DNA of 64,000 nt, taken from positions 2,170,001-2,234,000 of the forward strand of contig NZ_CP013254.1 in assembly GCF_001482365.1 (NCBI RefSeq), in the 5' to 3' direction. The notes beneath the pieces are model-generated. The model was not told where the DNA came from, did not search any database, and was given only the letters and a program-made list of their open reading frames with translations. The translations under genes and the position numbers were made by a program. Source of the DNA: Kocuria flava. GTDB lineage: Bacteria; Actinomycetota; Actinomycetes; Actinomycetales; Micrococcaceae. This document shows positions 50,043-57,069 of this stretch, piece after piece (the first letter of the stretch is position 1; every line of letters starts with the position of its first letter).

Positions 50043-50726
50043 TCAGGGGGCGGGGTCGGCGCCGGCGAGGGAGCTCAGGGGCTCCCCGCCGAGGAAGCGC
50101 AGCAGCTCGGGGGAGCGGGTGAGCACCACCTCGTGGTAGCGGCCGGGGGTCTCCGGGTCGCGCCCGATGATCAGCCGCTCGACGTCGTCGGCCACGAACA
50201 GGGTCAGGGCCCCGCGGAAGAGGTCGAGGGTCTGCGGGTCCTCCACGAGGGTGCGCACGGCCGCGGGAACCCGGCGCACCAGCCCGTCGTCGCGCACCAG
50301 GTCCACGAACTCGGGGGTGTCCGCCGCGGCCCAGCGGGCGCTGCCCGCGGTGGTGAGGACGCCGATGCTCTCCACGGCCTCGCCGACCACCAGGGCCGCG
50401 TGGGCGAGGGCCGTGGCGACCTCCTCGCAGCCGTCCCGCCGGGTGCGCCGGCCCCGCAGGCCGAGCCGGCGCCGGCACGGCGGCGTGCCCAGGGCCAGGT
50501 ACTCCAGCCGCAGCTGCCCGTGCTGGCCCTCGATGAACGAGACCGTCACAGGCTCCGCGGCCGGGACCCCGCGCACGGCGCCGTAGGCGCTGCGCAGCAG
50601 CGCCTGCAGGTCGTTGGAGCCGCGCCCCAGGGAGCGGGCGGACAGGCGCACGGGCCGGCCCTGCGCGTCCAGGCACCGGACCGTGAGGGGCACGCGGGCC
50701 GTCGCCGGCCGGGGTCTGGTCTCCAC
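50043..50726 (-). CDS. Unrecognised protein, 227 aa
   Basis: No family recognised. The sequence is soluble and charged: an Arg-rich patch (PCRRRLGLRGRRTRRDG, about 82-98) and a hydrophobic helical segment (EEVATALAHAALVVGEAVESIGVL) lie mid-protein, and C-terminal motifs include FVDLVRDDGLVRRV, LTLFVADDVERLIIGRDPETPGRYHEVVL and LLRFLGGEPLSSL. No signal peptide or membrane helix. GTG 50726 is the best start. Codon use matches its neighbours. It stands alone between the ABC importer and an SDR gene, with its own TAGACT promoter-like element. Confidence 0.7.
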   Translation of the reverse strand: METRPRPATARVPLTVRCLDAQGRPVRLSARSLGRGSNDLQALLRSAYGAVRGVPAAEPVTVSFIEGQHGQLRLEYLALGTPPCRRRLGLRGRRTRRDGCEEVATALAHAALVVGEAVESIGVLTTAGSARWAAADTPEFVDLVRDDGLVRRVPAAVRTLVEDPQTLDLFRGALTLFVADDVERLIIGRDPETPGRYHEVVLTRSPELLRFLGGEPLSSLAGADPAP

Positions 50727-50769
50727 GCTGGTTCGGGCCTTCCGGGACGTCGGGACGGGGGGTCCCCCC

Positions 50770-50775
50770 AGTCTA
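50770..50775 (-). promoter_or_regulatory. -10-like element of the unrecognised gene
   Basis: Minus-strand TAGACT followed by a GGGGGG-A-CCCCCC inverted repeat (50769-50757) that would lie at the transcript start; the leader is about 36 bases. Confidence 0.5.
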
Positions 50776-50889
50776 GATGCGCGTGCATGAGAAGGGGGGA
50801 GCGCGGAAGTCCCTGCTTTTGGGGACAGACTGCGCGCTCACCTGCGGCGATGCCGCCCCGTCCCGGTCGTCGTCGCAGGGGGTGGGGCG

Positions 50890-50931
50890 AGGGCCCCGCC
50901 CGCGGCCGCCGGCGGCCTCGGGCGGGGCCCT
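50890..50931 (-). terminator. Terminator of the SDR gene
   Basis: AGGGCCCCGCCCG (50890-50902) pairs with CGGGCGGGGCCCT (50919-50931), with further pairing in the 16-base GC-rich loop. It lies 10 bases after the SDR stop on the minus strand. Confidence 0.8.
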
Positions 50932-50941
50932 CCGGGCCGGC

Positions 50942-51643
50942 TCAGGGCCAGGAGCCCTCCTCGGCGTGGGCGATGAACAGCTCGCGCACCTCGCACCCGG
51001 CCGGCTGGTTCAGGGCGAACAGCACGGCCGCGGCCACGTTCTCCGGGTCGTTGAGCTGGGAGTCGTCCTGGGGCCTGTACTGCTCGTCGCGGTCGTCGAA
51101 GAACCGGGTCTTCATCCCGCCGGGGATCAGCTGGGTGACGCCGACCTCGCCCTTGAGCTCGGCGGCCAGGGCCTGGGTGAAGCCCAGGACGCCGAACTTG
51201 GAGGCGCAGTAGGCGGTGGCGTCCGAGACGCCCTTCAGGGCCAGGGTCGAGGCGACCGTCACCACGCGCCCGCGCGAGGCGCGCAGGGCCGGCAGGGCGG
51301 CGCGGACCACGGAGACGGTGCCGAAGAGGTTGACGGCCACGACCTTCTCCCAGTCCTCGACCGCGACGTCCTCGAGCCGCCCGCACCGGTCGATGCCCGC
51401 GGCCGTGACGACCGCCTCCAGCCCGCCGGCGGCCTCGACCGCCTCCCGGACCGTCGCGGTGACGGCTGCGGTGTCCGCGACGTCGACCTCGTAGGCGGTC
51501 ACGCCCTCGAGCGCGCTGATGTCCCGGTCCAGGACGATGGGGGTGCCGCCGGCGGCACGGACGGCCTCGACCAGGGCGGCGCCGAGGCCCGAGGCCCCCC
51601 CGGTGATCAGGACGCGGCCGGGGGTGGTGGGCTGGGAAGTCAT
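50942..51643 (-). CDS. Classical SDR-family oxidoreductase
   Basis: Short-chain dehydrogenase/reductase (233 aa) with all classical motifs: TGGASGLGAAL near 15-25, NNAG-equivalent TAAGID, the catalytic serine in TVASTLALKG, and YCASKFG for the YxxxK pair. A truncated C-terminus relative to ~250-aa relatives. The substrate is unknown. It is divergent from an aldehyde dehydrogenase gene with which it shares a 219-base promoter region; the two may act on the same alcohol/aldehyde pathway. Confidence 0.9.
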   Translation of the reverse strand: MTSQPTTPGRVLITGGASGLGAALVEAVRAAGGTPIVLDRDISALEGVTAYEVDVADTAAVTATVREAVEAAGGLEAVVTAAGIDRCGRLEDVAVEDWEKVVAVNLFGTVSVVRAALPALRASRGRVVTVASTLALKGVSDATAYCASKFGVLGFTQALAAELKGEVGVTQLIPGGMKTRFFDDRDEQYRPQDDSQLNDPENVAAAVLFALNQPAGCEVRELFIAHAEEGSWP

Positions 51644-51862
51644 GCAATGTCCTCTCTGCTGTGCGCTGCCGCGCCGCGGCGGGGGCCGGGGCGCGGCGGG
51701 GCCGTCCCGGTCCGGGACAGCGCTCAGGCCGCCGCGGGTGCGCCGGCCTGGTCACAGCTACCGTAGCCGCTCCGGCGGGGTCGGTAAGTATGCTTCACCA
51801 GGACAGCCCCGCCGCGCCCCGGAGCACCCGGGCCGCGGCCGCCGGACCGACGAAGGAGCTCC
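51644..51862. promoter_or_regulatory. Divergent SDR/aldehyde dehydrogenase promoter region
   Basis: On the plus strand TATGCT (51789-51794) is a likely -10 for the aldehyde dehydrogenase, whose ATG has GAAGGAG. On the minus strand TACGGT (51765-51760) is a likely -10 for the SDR. The latter is inside an 11-base palindrome GCTAC-C-GTAGC (51757-51767) that could be an operator for a shared regulator. Confidence 0.45.
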
Positions 51863-53248
51863 ATGACATCCGTCACCACCACCGCCGCGACCGAGCTGAC
51901 CGTGCGGGACCCCCGCGACGGCACGCTGGTCGGCGTCCTGCCCGCCGCCACCGAGGAGCAGGTCCGCGCCGCGGTGGAGACCGCCCGCGCCGCGGCCCCC
52001 GGGTGGGCGCGCACCGACCCCGCCGAGCGGGGCAGCCTGCTGCGCGCGGCCGCCGACCGCCTCGCCGAGCACGCCCAGGAGCTGGCGGAGCTCAACGCCC
52101 GCGAGACGGGCAAGCCCGTGGAGGAGTCCCTGGGCGGGGTCATGGCCGGGGTCGGCACCCTCCACCAGTACGCCGAGCTCGGCCCCGTCCACCGCGGCCA
52201 CAGCCTGCGCGGGTCCGTCCTCGCCGCCGACTGGACGGTCGCGGAGCCCCGCGGCGTCGTCGTGGCCCTGACCCCCTGGAACGACCCCGTGGCCGTGGCC
52301 GCCGGCCTGCTCGGGGCCGCGGTCGTCACCGGCAACACCGTGGTGCACAAGCCCAGCGAGCGCTGCCCCCACACGGGCGCCCGGCTCGGGGAGGTGCTCG
52401 CGGCCGCCCTGCCGCCGGGCGTGCTCACGACCGTCGACGGCGGCGCCGCCGTCGGCGCGCGGCTCACGGCCCACCCCGGCGTGGACGTCCTCGCCCACGT
52501 CGGCTCGACCGCGACCGGGGAGGCCGTGGCCCGCGCGGCGGCGGCGACCGGCGCCCACGTGGTGCGCGAGAACGGCGGCAACGACGCGCTCGTCGTCGAC
52601 GACGACGTCGACCCGGCCTGGGCCGCAGAGCAGGCCGCGACCGGCGCGTTCGCCAACTCCGGGCAGATCTGCGTGGCCGTCGAGCGGATCTACGTCCACC
52701 GCGCCGTCGCCGAGCCGTTCCTGGCGGCGCTCACCGAGCAGGCCCGCCGCCGCAACGCCGGGGGCATCGCCCCGCTGGTCGACGAGCGGCTGCGCGAGGA
52801 GGTCCACCGGCAGGTGGCCGAGAGCGCCGCCCGGGGCGCCGTCGTGCTCGAGGGCGGGCGGGTGCCCGAGGGCCCCGGGGCGTTCTACCCCGCGACCGTG
52901 CTGCGGGAGTGCACCGGCTCGATGCCCGTGATGCAGGAGGAGACCTTCGGCCCCGTGGCCCCCGTGCAGGTCGTCGACTCCTTCGCGGAGGGCCTGCGCC
53001 TGGCCGCGGCCGACCGCTACGGGCTCGCGGCGACCGTGCTCACCGGCCGGATCGCCCACGCCCAGCAGGCCGTGGCGGAGCTGCCCGTGGGCACGCTGAA
53101 GGTCAACAACGTCTTCGGCGGCGCCCCCGGCGGGGCCGCCCAGCCGCGCCGGGCCAGCGGCGCCGGGTTCGGCTACGGCCCCGAGCTGCTCGACGAGATG
53201 ACCCAGGTCAAGGTCGTGCACGTCGAGATGCCGCCCGCCGGCTCCTGA
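51863..53248 (+). CDS. Aldehyde dehydrogenase family protein
   Basis: NAD(P)-dependent aldehyde dehydrogenase (461 aa). The catalytic cysteine is Cys270 in ANSGQICVAVER and the general-base glutamate is Glu236 in VRENGGND (ENGG replaces the common ELGG). The cofactor region LTPWNDPVAVAAG and the VHVGST-type motif (VLAHVGSTATGEAV) are present, as is QEETFGPVAPVQV. It resembles enzymes for benzaldehyde, succinate-semialdehyde or aminoaldehydes; the substrate is not assignable. Its 3' end forms a hairpin with the SARP gene. Confidence 0.92.
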   Translation: MTSVTTTAATELTVRDPRDGTLVGVLPAATEEQVRAAVETARAAAPGWARTDPAERGSLLRAAADRLAEHAQELAELNARETGKPVEESLGGVMAGVGTLHQYAELGPVHRGHSLRGSVLAADWTVAEPRGVVVALTPWNDPVAVAAGLLGAAVVTGNTVVHKPSERCPHTGARLGEVLAAALPPGVLTTVDGGAAVGARLTAHPGVDVLAHVGSTATGEAVARAAAATGAHVVRENGGNDALVVDDDVDPAWAAEQAATGAFANSGQICVAVERIYVHRAVAEPFLAALTEQARRRNAGGIAPLVDERLREEVHRQVAESAARGAVVLEGGRVPEGPGAFYPATVLRECTGSMPVMQEETFGPVAPVQVVDSFAEGLRLAAADRYGLAATVLTGRIAHAQQAVAELPVGTLKVNNVFGGAPGGAAQPRRASGAGFGYGPELLDEMTQVKVVHVEMPPAGS

Positions 53249-53254
53249 GCCCGG

Positions 53255-53292
53255 GCGCACGGCCCGCGGCTCAGGCGCCGCGGGCCGTGCGC
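53255..53292. terminator. Bidirectional hairpin holding the SARP stop codon
   Basis: GCGCACGGCCCGCGG (53255-53269) pairs perfectly with its complement (53278-53292) around an 8-base loop CTCAGGCG. The loop contains the minus-strand stop of the SARP-like gene (53271-53273), and the right arm is its last coding codons. Confidence 0.85.
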
Positions 53293-53993
53293 ACCAGTCC
53301 CGTCAGCCGCGGCGAGGGGGCCGCGCCCAGCTCGCGGGCCAGGGCGTCCGCGTGCTCGCGGCAGGCCCGCTCGGCGGCGGCCTCGTTGCCCAGCGCCAGG
53401 TGGGCGCGCACGAGCGCGCGCACCGCGCTCTCCCGCAGCGGGTCCAGGTCCCGGGCCGCGGAGGCCAGCAGCAGCGCCCGGTAGGGGTCGTCCAGGGCCA
53501 GCGCCTGCCCGGCGCGCCGCTCGAGGACGACGACGCACTGCTGCCCCAGCCGCTCCTGCTCCTCGAGCACCCAGTCGTCGTACCACCCCGGCAGCAGCCC
53601 GGCCCGGCAGCCCGCCAGCAGCCGCCGGTCCGCCGCGGCGGCCCGCCGCCCGGCGTCCGGGCCCTCGGGCGCGGGCTCCTCCAGCTCCCGGCGCAGCCCG
53701 TGCAGGTCCACCACCACGCGCGGTCCCAGGGCCAGCCCGGCGCCCCGGCACTCGAGGGCCCCGGGCAGGCGGCGGGTGAGGGCGAAGACGGCCGCCCGCA
53801 GGCTGCCCCGGGCGTGGGCCTCGTCGTCCTCCGGCCACAGCAGGCCCTCGAGGAACCGGCGGGAGCGCTCGCCGTGCACCGCCAGCGCCGCCAGCAGCCG
53901 CTGCTGGCGCGGGCCGACCGCCACGGCGTGCCCGCCCGTGCCCGCCCGCCACCGGCCCAGCAGCTCCAGCTCGATCGCACCGTCGTCGTCCAT
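53271..53993 (-). CDS. SARP/BTAD-type transcriptional regulator (small)
   Basis: Small SARP-like regulator (240 aa): an OmpR-type winged helix at about 5-95 (ELELLGRWRAGTGGHAVAVGPRQQRLLAALAVHG, LWPEDDEAHARGSLRAAVFALTRRL) and a BTAD helical domain at about 100-235 (LLAGCRAGLLPGWYDDWVLEEQERL, LDPLRESAVRALVRAHLALGNEAAAER). It lacks the ATPase/TPR extension of large SARPs. Members often activate secondary-metabolite genes, but no such cluster is visible nearby; the divergent or adjacent target is unknown. Confidence 0.88.
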   Translation of the reverse strand: MDDDGAIELELLGRWRAGTGGHAVAVGPRQQRLLAALAVHGERSRRFLEGLLWPEDDEAHARGSLRAAVFALTRRLPGALECRGAGLALGPRVVVDLHGLRRELEEPAPEGPDAGRRAAAADRRLLAGCRAGLLPGWYDDWVLEEQERLGQQCVVVLERRAGQALALDDPYRALLLASAARDLDPLRESAVRALVRAHLALGNEAAAERACREHADALARELGAAPSPRLTGLVRTARGA

Positions 53994-54121
53994 GATCCCG
54001 AACCCCTCGCTGACCAGGCACGACGCCCGTCCGGGCGCCCACGGCCATGCTCGGCCCGGGGGTGCGGGAAGTCAACGGGAACGCCCGTGCGCGGCGGTCC
54101 GTGACGCGCCGCGGGAGGCCC

Positions 54122-55804
54122 TCAGAAGCGGCGGCGTCCGCGCAGCGCCGAGACCAGCCGCCGAACCCGGGGCACGTTGGTGGAGAGCACCAGGTAGCCG
54201 GCCAGGGTGCCCACGGTGGTCGCCCCGCCGGCGATCAGCGGGGTGTGGAACCTCCGCCACCGCTCGGGGTCCGAGGCGAGGATGTGGGCCATGCCGTTGA
54301 TGGACGCGGCGATCACGGCGCCGGCCACGACCTGGTGGCCGATCTTCTCCCCGCGCTGCAGCAGCGGCTCGAGCTCGTCGCCGCGCAGGTGGACGTCGAA
54401 GCCGCCGCGCTCGAGCACCACGATCAGCCGGCGCAGGTACTCGGGGGCCTCCACGCCCATCTGCACGGCGTCCTCGACGACCTCGCGCAGGCGCTTGAGC
54501 AGCACCTCGGGGGAGAGTCGGTGGAGCACGAAGCGCTGGGCGTAGGGGGTGAGCACCGAGACGAGGTCGAAGCCGGGGTCCAGGCCCGTGCCCACGGACT
54601 CGGCCGTCACCAGCATCCGCAGGAACAGGGCGGACTCCCGGGGCAGGTGCATCCGGTACCGCCGCAGCAGCCGGATCAGGTCGCCCATCAAGTGCCCGAT
54701 GCGCACCTCCTGCAGGGGCCGGTTGGCGTAGCGGCGCAGCAGCAGGGCGACGTCGCGCTCGAGCTCCTTCTTGTTGACGTCCTGCTCCTGCCAGGTCACC
54801 CCGAGCAGCCCCGCGGCGGCCCGCCGCGGGTTCTGCTGCACGACCCCGAGCATGACGGTCACCAGGTGGTCGCGGAACTCGTCGGAGAGCGTGCCCATCA
54901 TGCCGAAGTCGATGATCCCGATCCGCCCGCCGGCCTCCACGAAGAGGTTGCCCGGGTGCGGGTCGGCGTGGAAGAACCCGTGCTCGAAGATCATCCGGCA
55001 GATCGCCTCGGTGGAGTCCACGGCCAGCTGGTGGCGGTCCAGCCCGGCGGCCTCGAGGGCGGGGTAGTCGTTGATCTTGATCCCGCGGACCCGCTCCATC
55101 GTGAGGATCCGGGAGGTCGTGGCCTCCCAGAAGATCCGGGGCACGTGGATCGTGGGGTCCCCGGTGAAGTTCTCCGCCATCCGCTGGGCGTTGCGGGCCT
55201 CGGTGAGGTAGTCCAGCTCCTCGCGCAGGGACTGGGCGAACTCGTCGGCCAGGCCCTCGAGGTCGAAGTGCTCGACGGCGGGCCAGTAGGTGCCCAGCAG
55301 CTTCGCGAGCTCCGCGAGGATCTCGAGGTCGCGGTTGACCTCCTCGACCACCCCGGGCCGGCGCACCTTCACGACGACCTCGACGCCCTGGTAGACGGCC
55401 GCGTGCGCCTGCCCGATCGAGCCGGTGGCCAGCGGCACCGGGTCGATCCGGGCGAGGATCTCCTCCGCGGCGGAGTCGGGCTCGGACTCGATCATCTCCC
55501 GGATCCGCTCGGGGGGCACCGGCGGGGAGCTGTCCTGCAGGCGCGCCAGCTCCTGCACGTAGCGCGGGGGCAGCAGGTCGGGGCGGGTGGAGACCAGCTG
55601 GCCGAGCTTCACGAACGTGGGGCCGAGCTCCTCGAGGGCCTGGCGCAGGTGCACGGGCTGGCTGTAGAGCTTCTCCGGGTCGATCAGCCGCACCCGCGCC
55701 AGCGGCGCCCGCCACTGCTCCTTGATCCCGCCCAGGGCGAAGCCGAACCCGTGCTTGGAGAGCACCTCCAGGATCTGGAGGAACCGTTCCCGCCGGCTGA
55801 TCAT
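54122..55804 (-). CDS. UbiB/ABC1 (ADCK) family atypical kinase
   Basis: Membrane-associated protein-kinase-like protein (560 aa). UbiB motifs: FVKLGQLVSTRPDLLPPRYVQELARLQD (KxGQ motif, about 65-92), the ATP-site Ala-rich loop ATGSIGQAHAA, lysine in VVVKVRRPG, catalytic FFHADPHPGNLF and DFGMMG. Two C-terminal hydrophobic helices (about 490-535) give membrane attachment. Members support quinone synthesis or lipid homeostasis. Its ATG overlaps the stop of the HIRAN-like gene (ATGA, 55801-55804), so the two are coupled. Confidence 0.92.
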   Translation of the reverse strand: MISRRERFLQILEVLSKHGFGFALGGIKEQWRAPLARVRLIDPEKLYSQPVHLRQALEELGPTFVKLGQLVSTRPDLLPPRYVQELARLQDSSPPVPPERIREMIESEPDSAAEEILARIDPVPLATGSIGQAHAAVYQGVEVVVKVRRPGVVEEVNRDLEILAELAKLLGTYWPAVEHFDLEGLADEFAQSLREELDYLTEARNAQRMAENFTGDPTIHVPRIFWEATTSRILTMERVRGIKINDYPALEAAGLDRHQLAVDSTEAICRMIFEHGFFHADPHPGNLFVEAGGRIGIIDFGMMGTLSDEFRDHLVTVMLGVVQQNPRRAAAGLLGVTWQEQDVNKKELERDVALLLRRYANRPLQEVRIGHLMGDLIRLLRRYRMHLPRESALFLRMLVTAESVGTGLDPGFDLVSVLTPYAQRFVLHRLSPEVLLKRLREVVEDAVQMGVEAPEYLRRLIVVLERGGFDVHLRGDELEPLLQRGEKIGHQVVAGAVIAASINGMAHILASDPERWRRFHTPLIAGGATTVGTLAGYLVLSTNVPRVRRLVSALRGRRRF

Positions 55805-56943
55805 CGCCCGGCCACGCTCATCCGCGCCAGGTAGAAGGACATGAAGCCGGTGGCCACGGCCACGATGAAGCACAGGGCGCTGACCAGCGGCTCGATGCCG
55901 AGGAAGACGACGCCGACCACCCCGAGCACCAGGGTCATCGCCAGCAGCGCCCACACCGCCACCGAGACCTGCCCGAAGGACGTGGGCCCGGACCCGCCGG
56001 CGGAGCGCTGGGCCGACGGGCCCGCCTCGGGGCCCGCCGGGGCCTCGGCCGGGGCGGCGACCGCGAAGCCCTTGCGCCACTTGCGGGCGTTGCGGGAGCG
56101 GTCGGCCTCGGCGGGGACGTAGGCGTCGGGCACGGGGTAGCTCTCGGCGGGCGGCAGCAGCTCGGGGACGTCGTTGGGCAGCTCCTCGAACCAGGACGCG
56201 GGGATCTCGTCGGGCCGCGCCGCCTGGACCGTCATCGACACCTCGTAGGCGGAGCCGCGCACCGTGCCCCACACCGCGGTGAGCAGCTCGTGCTGGAAGG
56301 CGTGGTCGATGATCGGGATGAACTGCCGCGACATCTGGGTCGCCAGCCGCCCCACCTGGCGGCGCTCGTAGAGGACGTCGACGGTGTCCACGGTCTGCCC
56401 GTGGGCGTTGCGCACCTTGTTGACCTCGAGGGTGAGCATCACCCGCCCCTCGCCCGAGGGCGGGACGATCCCGTGCAGGTACTCCGCGAACTCCTGCTCG
56501 TCGAGGACCTTGATCGAGGGACCCTGGGGGAGCACCGCCGCCTGTGCGGGCGGGGTGTTGAGCGGGAACAGCAGGTCCGGGGCCGCGATGGACAGCCGGG
56601 CGGTGGCGTCCACCTCGGCCTGCCCGTCCTGGCGCAGCACGGTCGCCTCCAGCTTCAGCGGTGCCACGGGCGTGTACCCCGAGGCGACCACCCGGGCCAG
56701 GTAGGGCCAGTAGCGCTGGGCGTCCTGCTGGGCGAGGTGGCCGATCTTGTTGCGCCCGATCCGCACCGAGACCGTGGTGGGGTCGAAGGGGTTGTCCGGC
56801 TCCGGGACCAGCGCGGCGGGGCCCTCCCACGTGCGCAGCTTCCCGAAGGACAGCCCGCCGAACACCCGCATGATCTCGGTGTCGTAGAAGTTCTCCGTGA
56901 CGATCTCCAGAGAGCCGCGGTCGTTCAGCGCGTAGTCGGTCAT
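55801..56943 (-). CDS. HIRAN-like domain membrane protein
   Basis: Protein (380 aa) with an N-terminal HIRAN-like segment (about 25-85: MRVFGGLSFGKLRTWEGPAALVPEPDNPFDPTTVSVRIGRNKIGHLAQQDAQRYWPYL), typical of the HIRAN fold that binds DNA ends in other proteins. A beta-rich middle part follows, then a basic linker (RSRNARKWRKGF) and two C-terminal membrane helices (about 322-345 and 348-372). A membrane-tethered HIRAN protein is unusual. ATG 56943 has GAGGGAGA upstream. It is translationally coupled to UbiB; joint function unknown. Confidence 0.75.
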   Translation of the reverse strand: MTDYALNDRGSLEIVTENFYDTEIMRVFGGLSFGKLRTWEGPAALVPEPDNPFDPTTVSVRIGRNKIGHLAQQDAQRYWPYLARVVASGYTPVAPLKLEATVLRQDGQAEVDATARLSIAAPDLLFPLNTPPAQAAVLPQGPSIKVLDEQEFAEYLHGIVPPSGEGRVMLTLEVNKVRNAHGQTVDTVDVLYERRQVGRLATQMSRQFIPIIDHAFQHELLTAVWGTVRGSAYEVSMTVQAARPDEIPASWFEELPNDVPELLPPAESYPVPDAYVPAEADRSRNARKWRKGFAVAAPAEAPAGPEAGPSAQRSAGGSGPTSFGQVSVAVWALLAMTLVLGVVGVVFLGIEPLVSALCFIVAVATGFMSFYLARMSVAGR

Positions 56944-57069
56944 GGTCTCCCTCGGCGGAGCTGGGGGGTGTTCGAGTCGTCCATAGCTTCTCACGATTCC
57001 GGCGGCGCCCGGCGGAGGCCGCAGACGCCGTCGACCTGCGCCGACGCCCCCGCGCCCGGGGTCGGGGGC

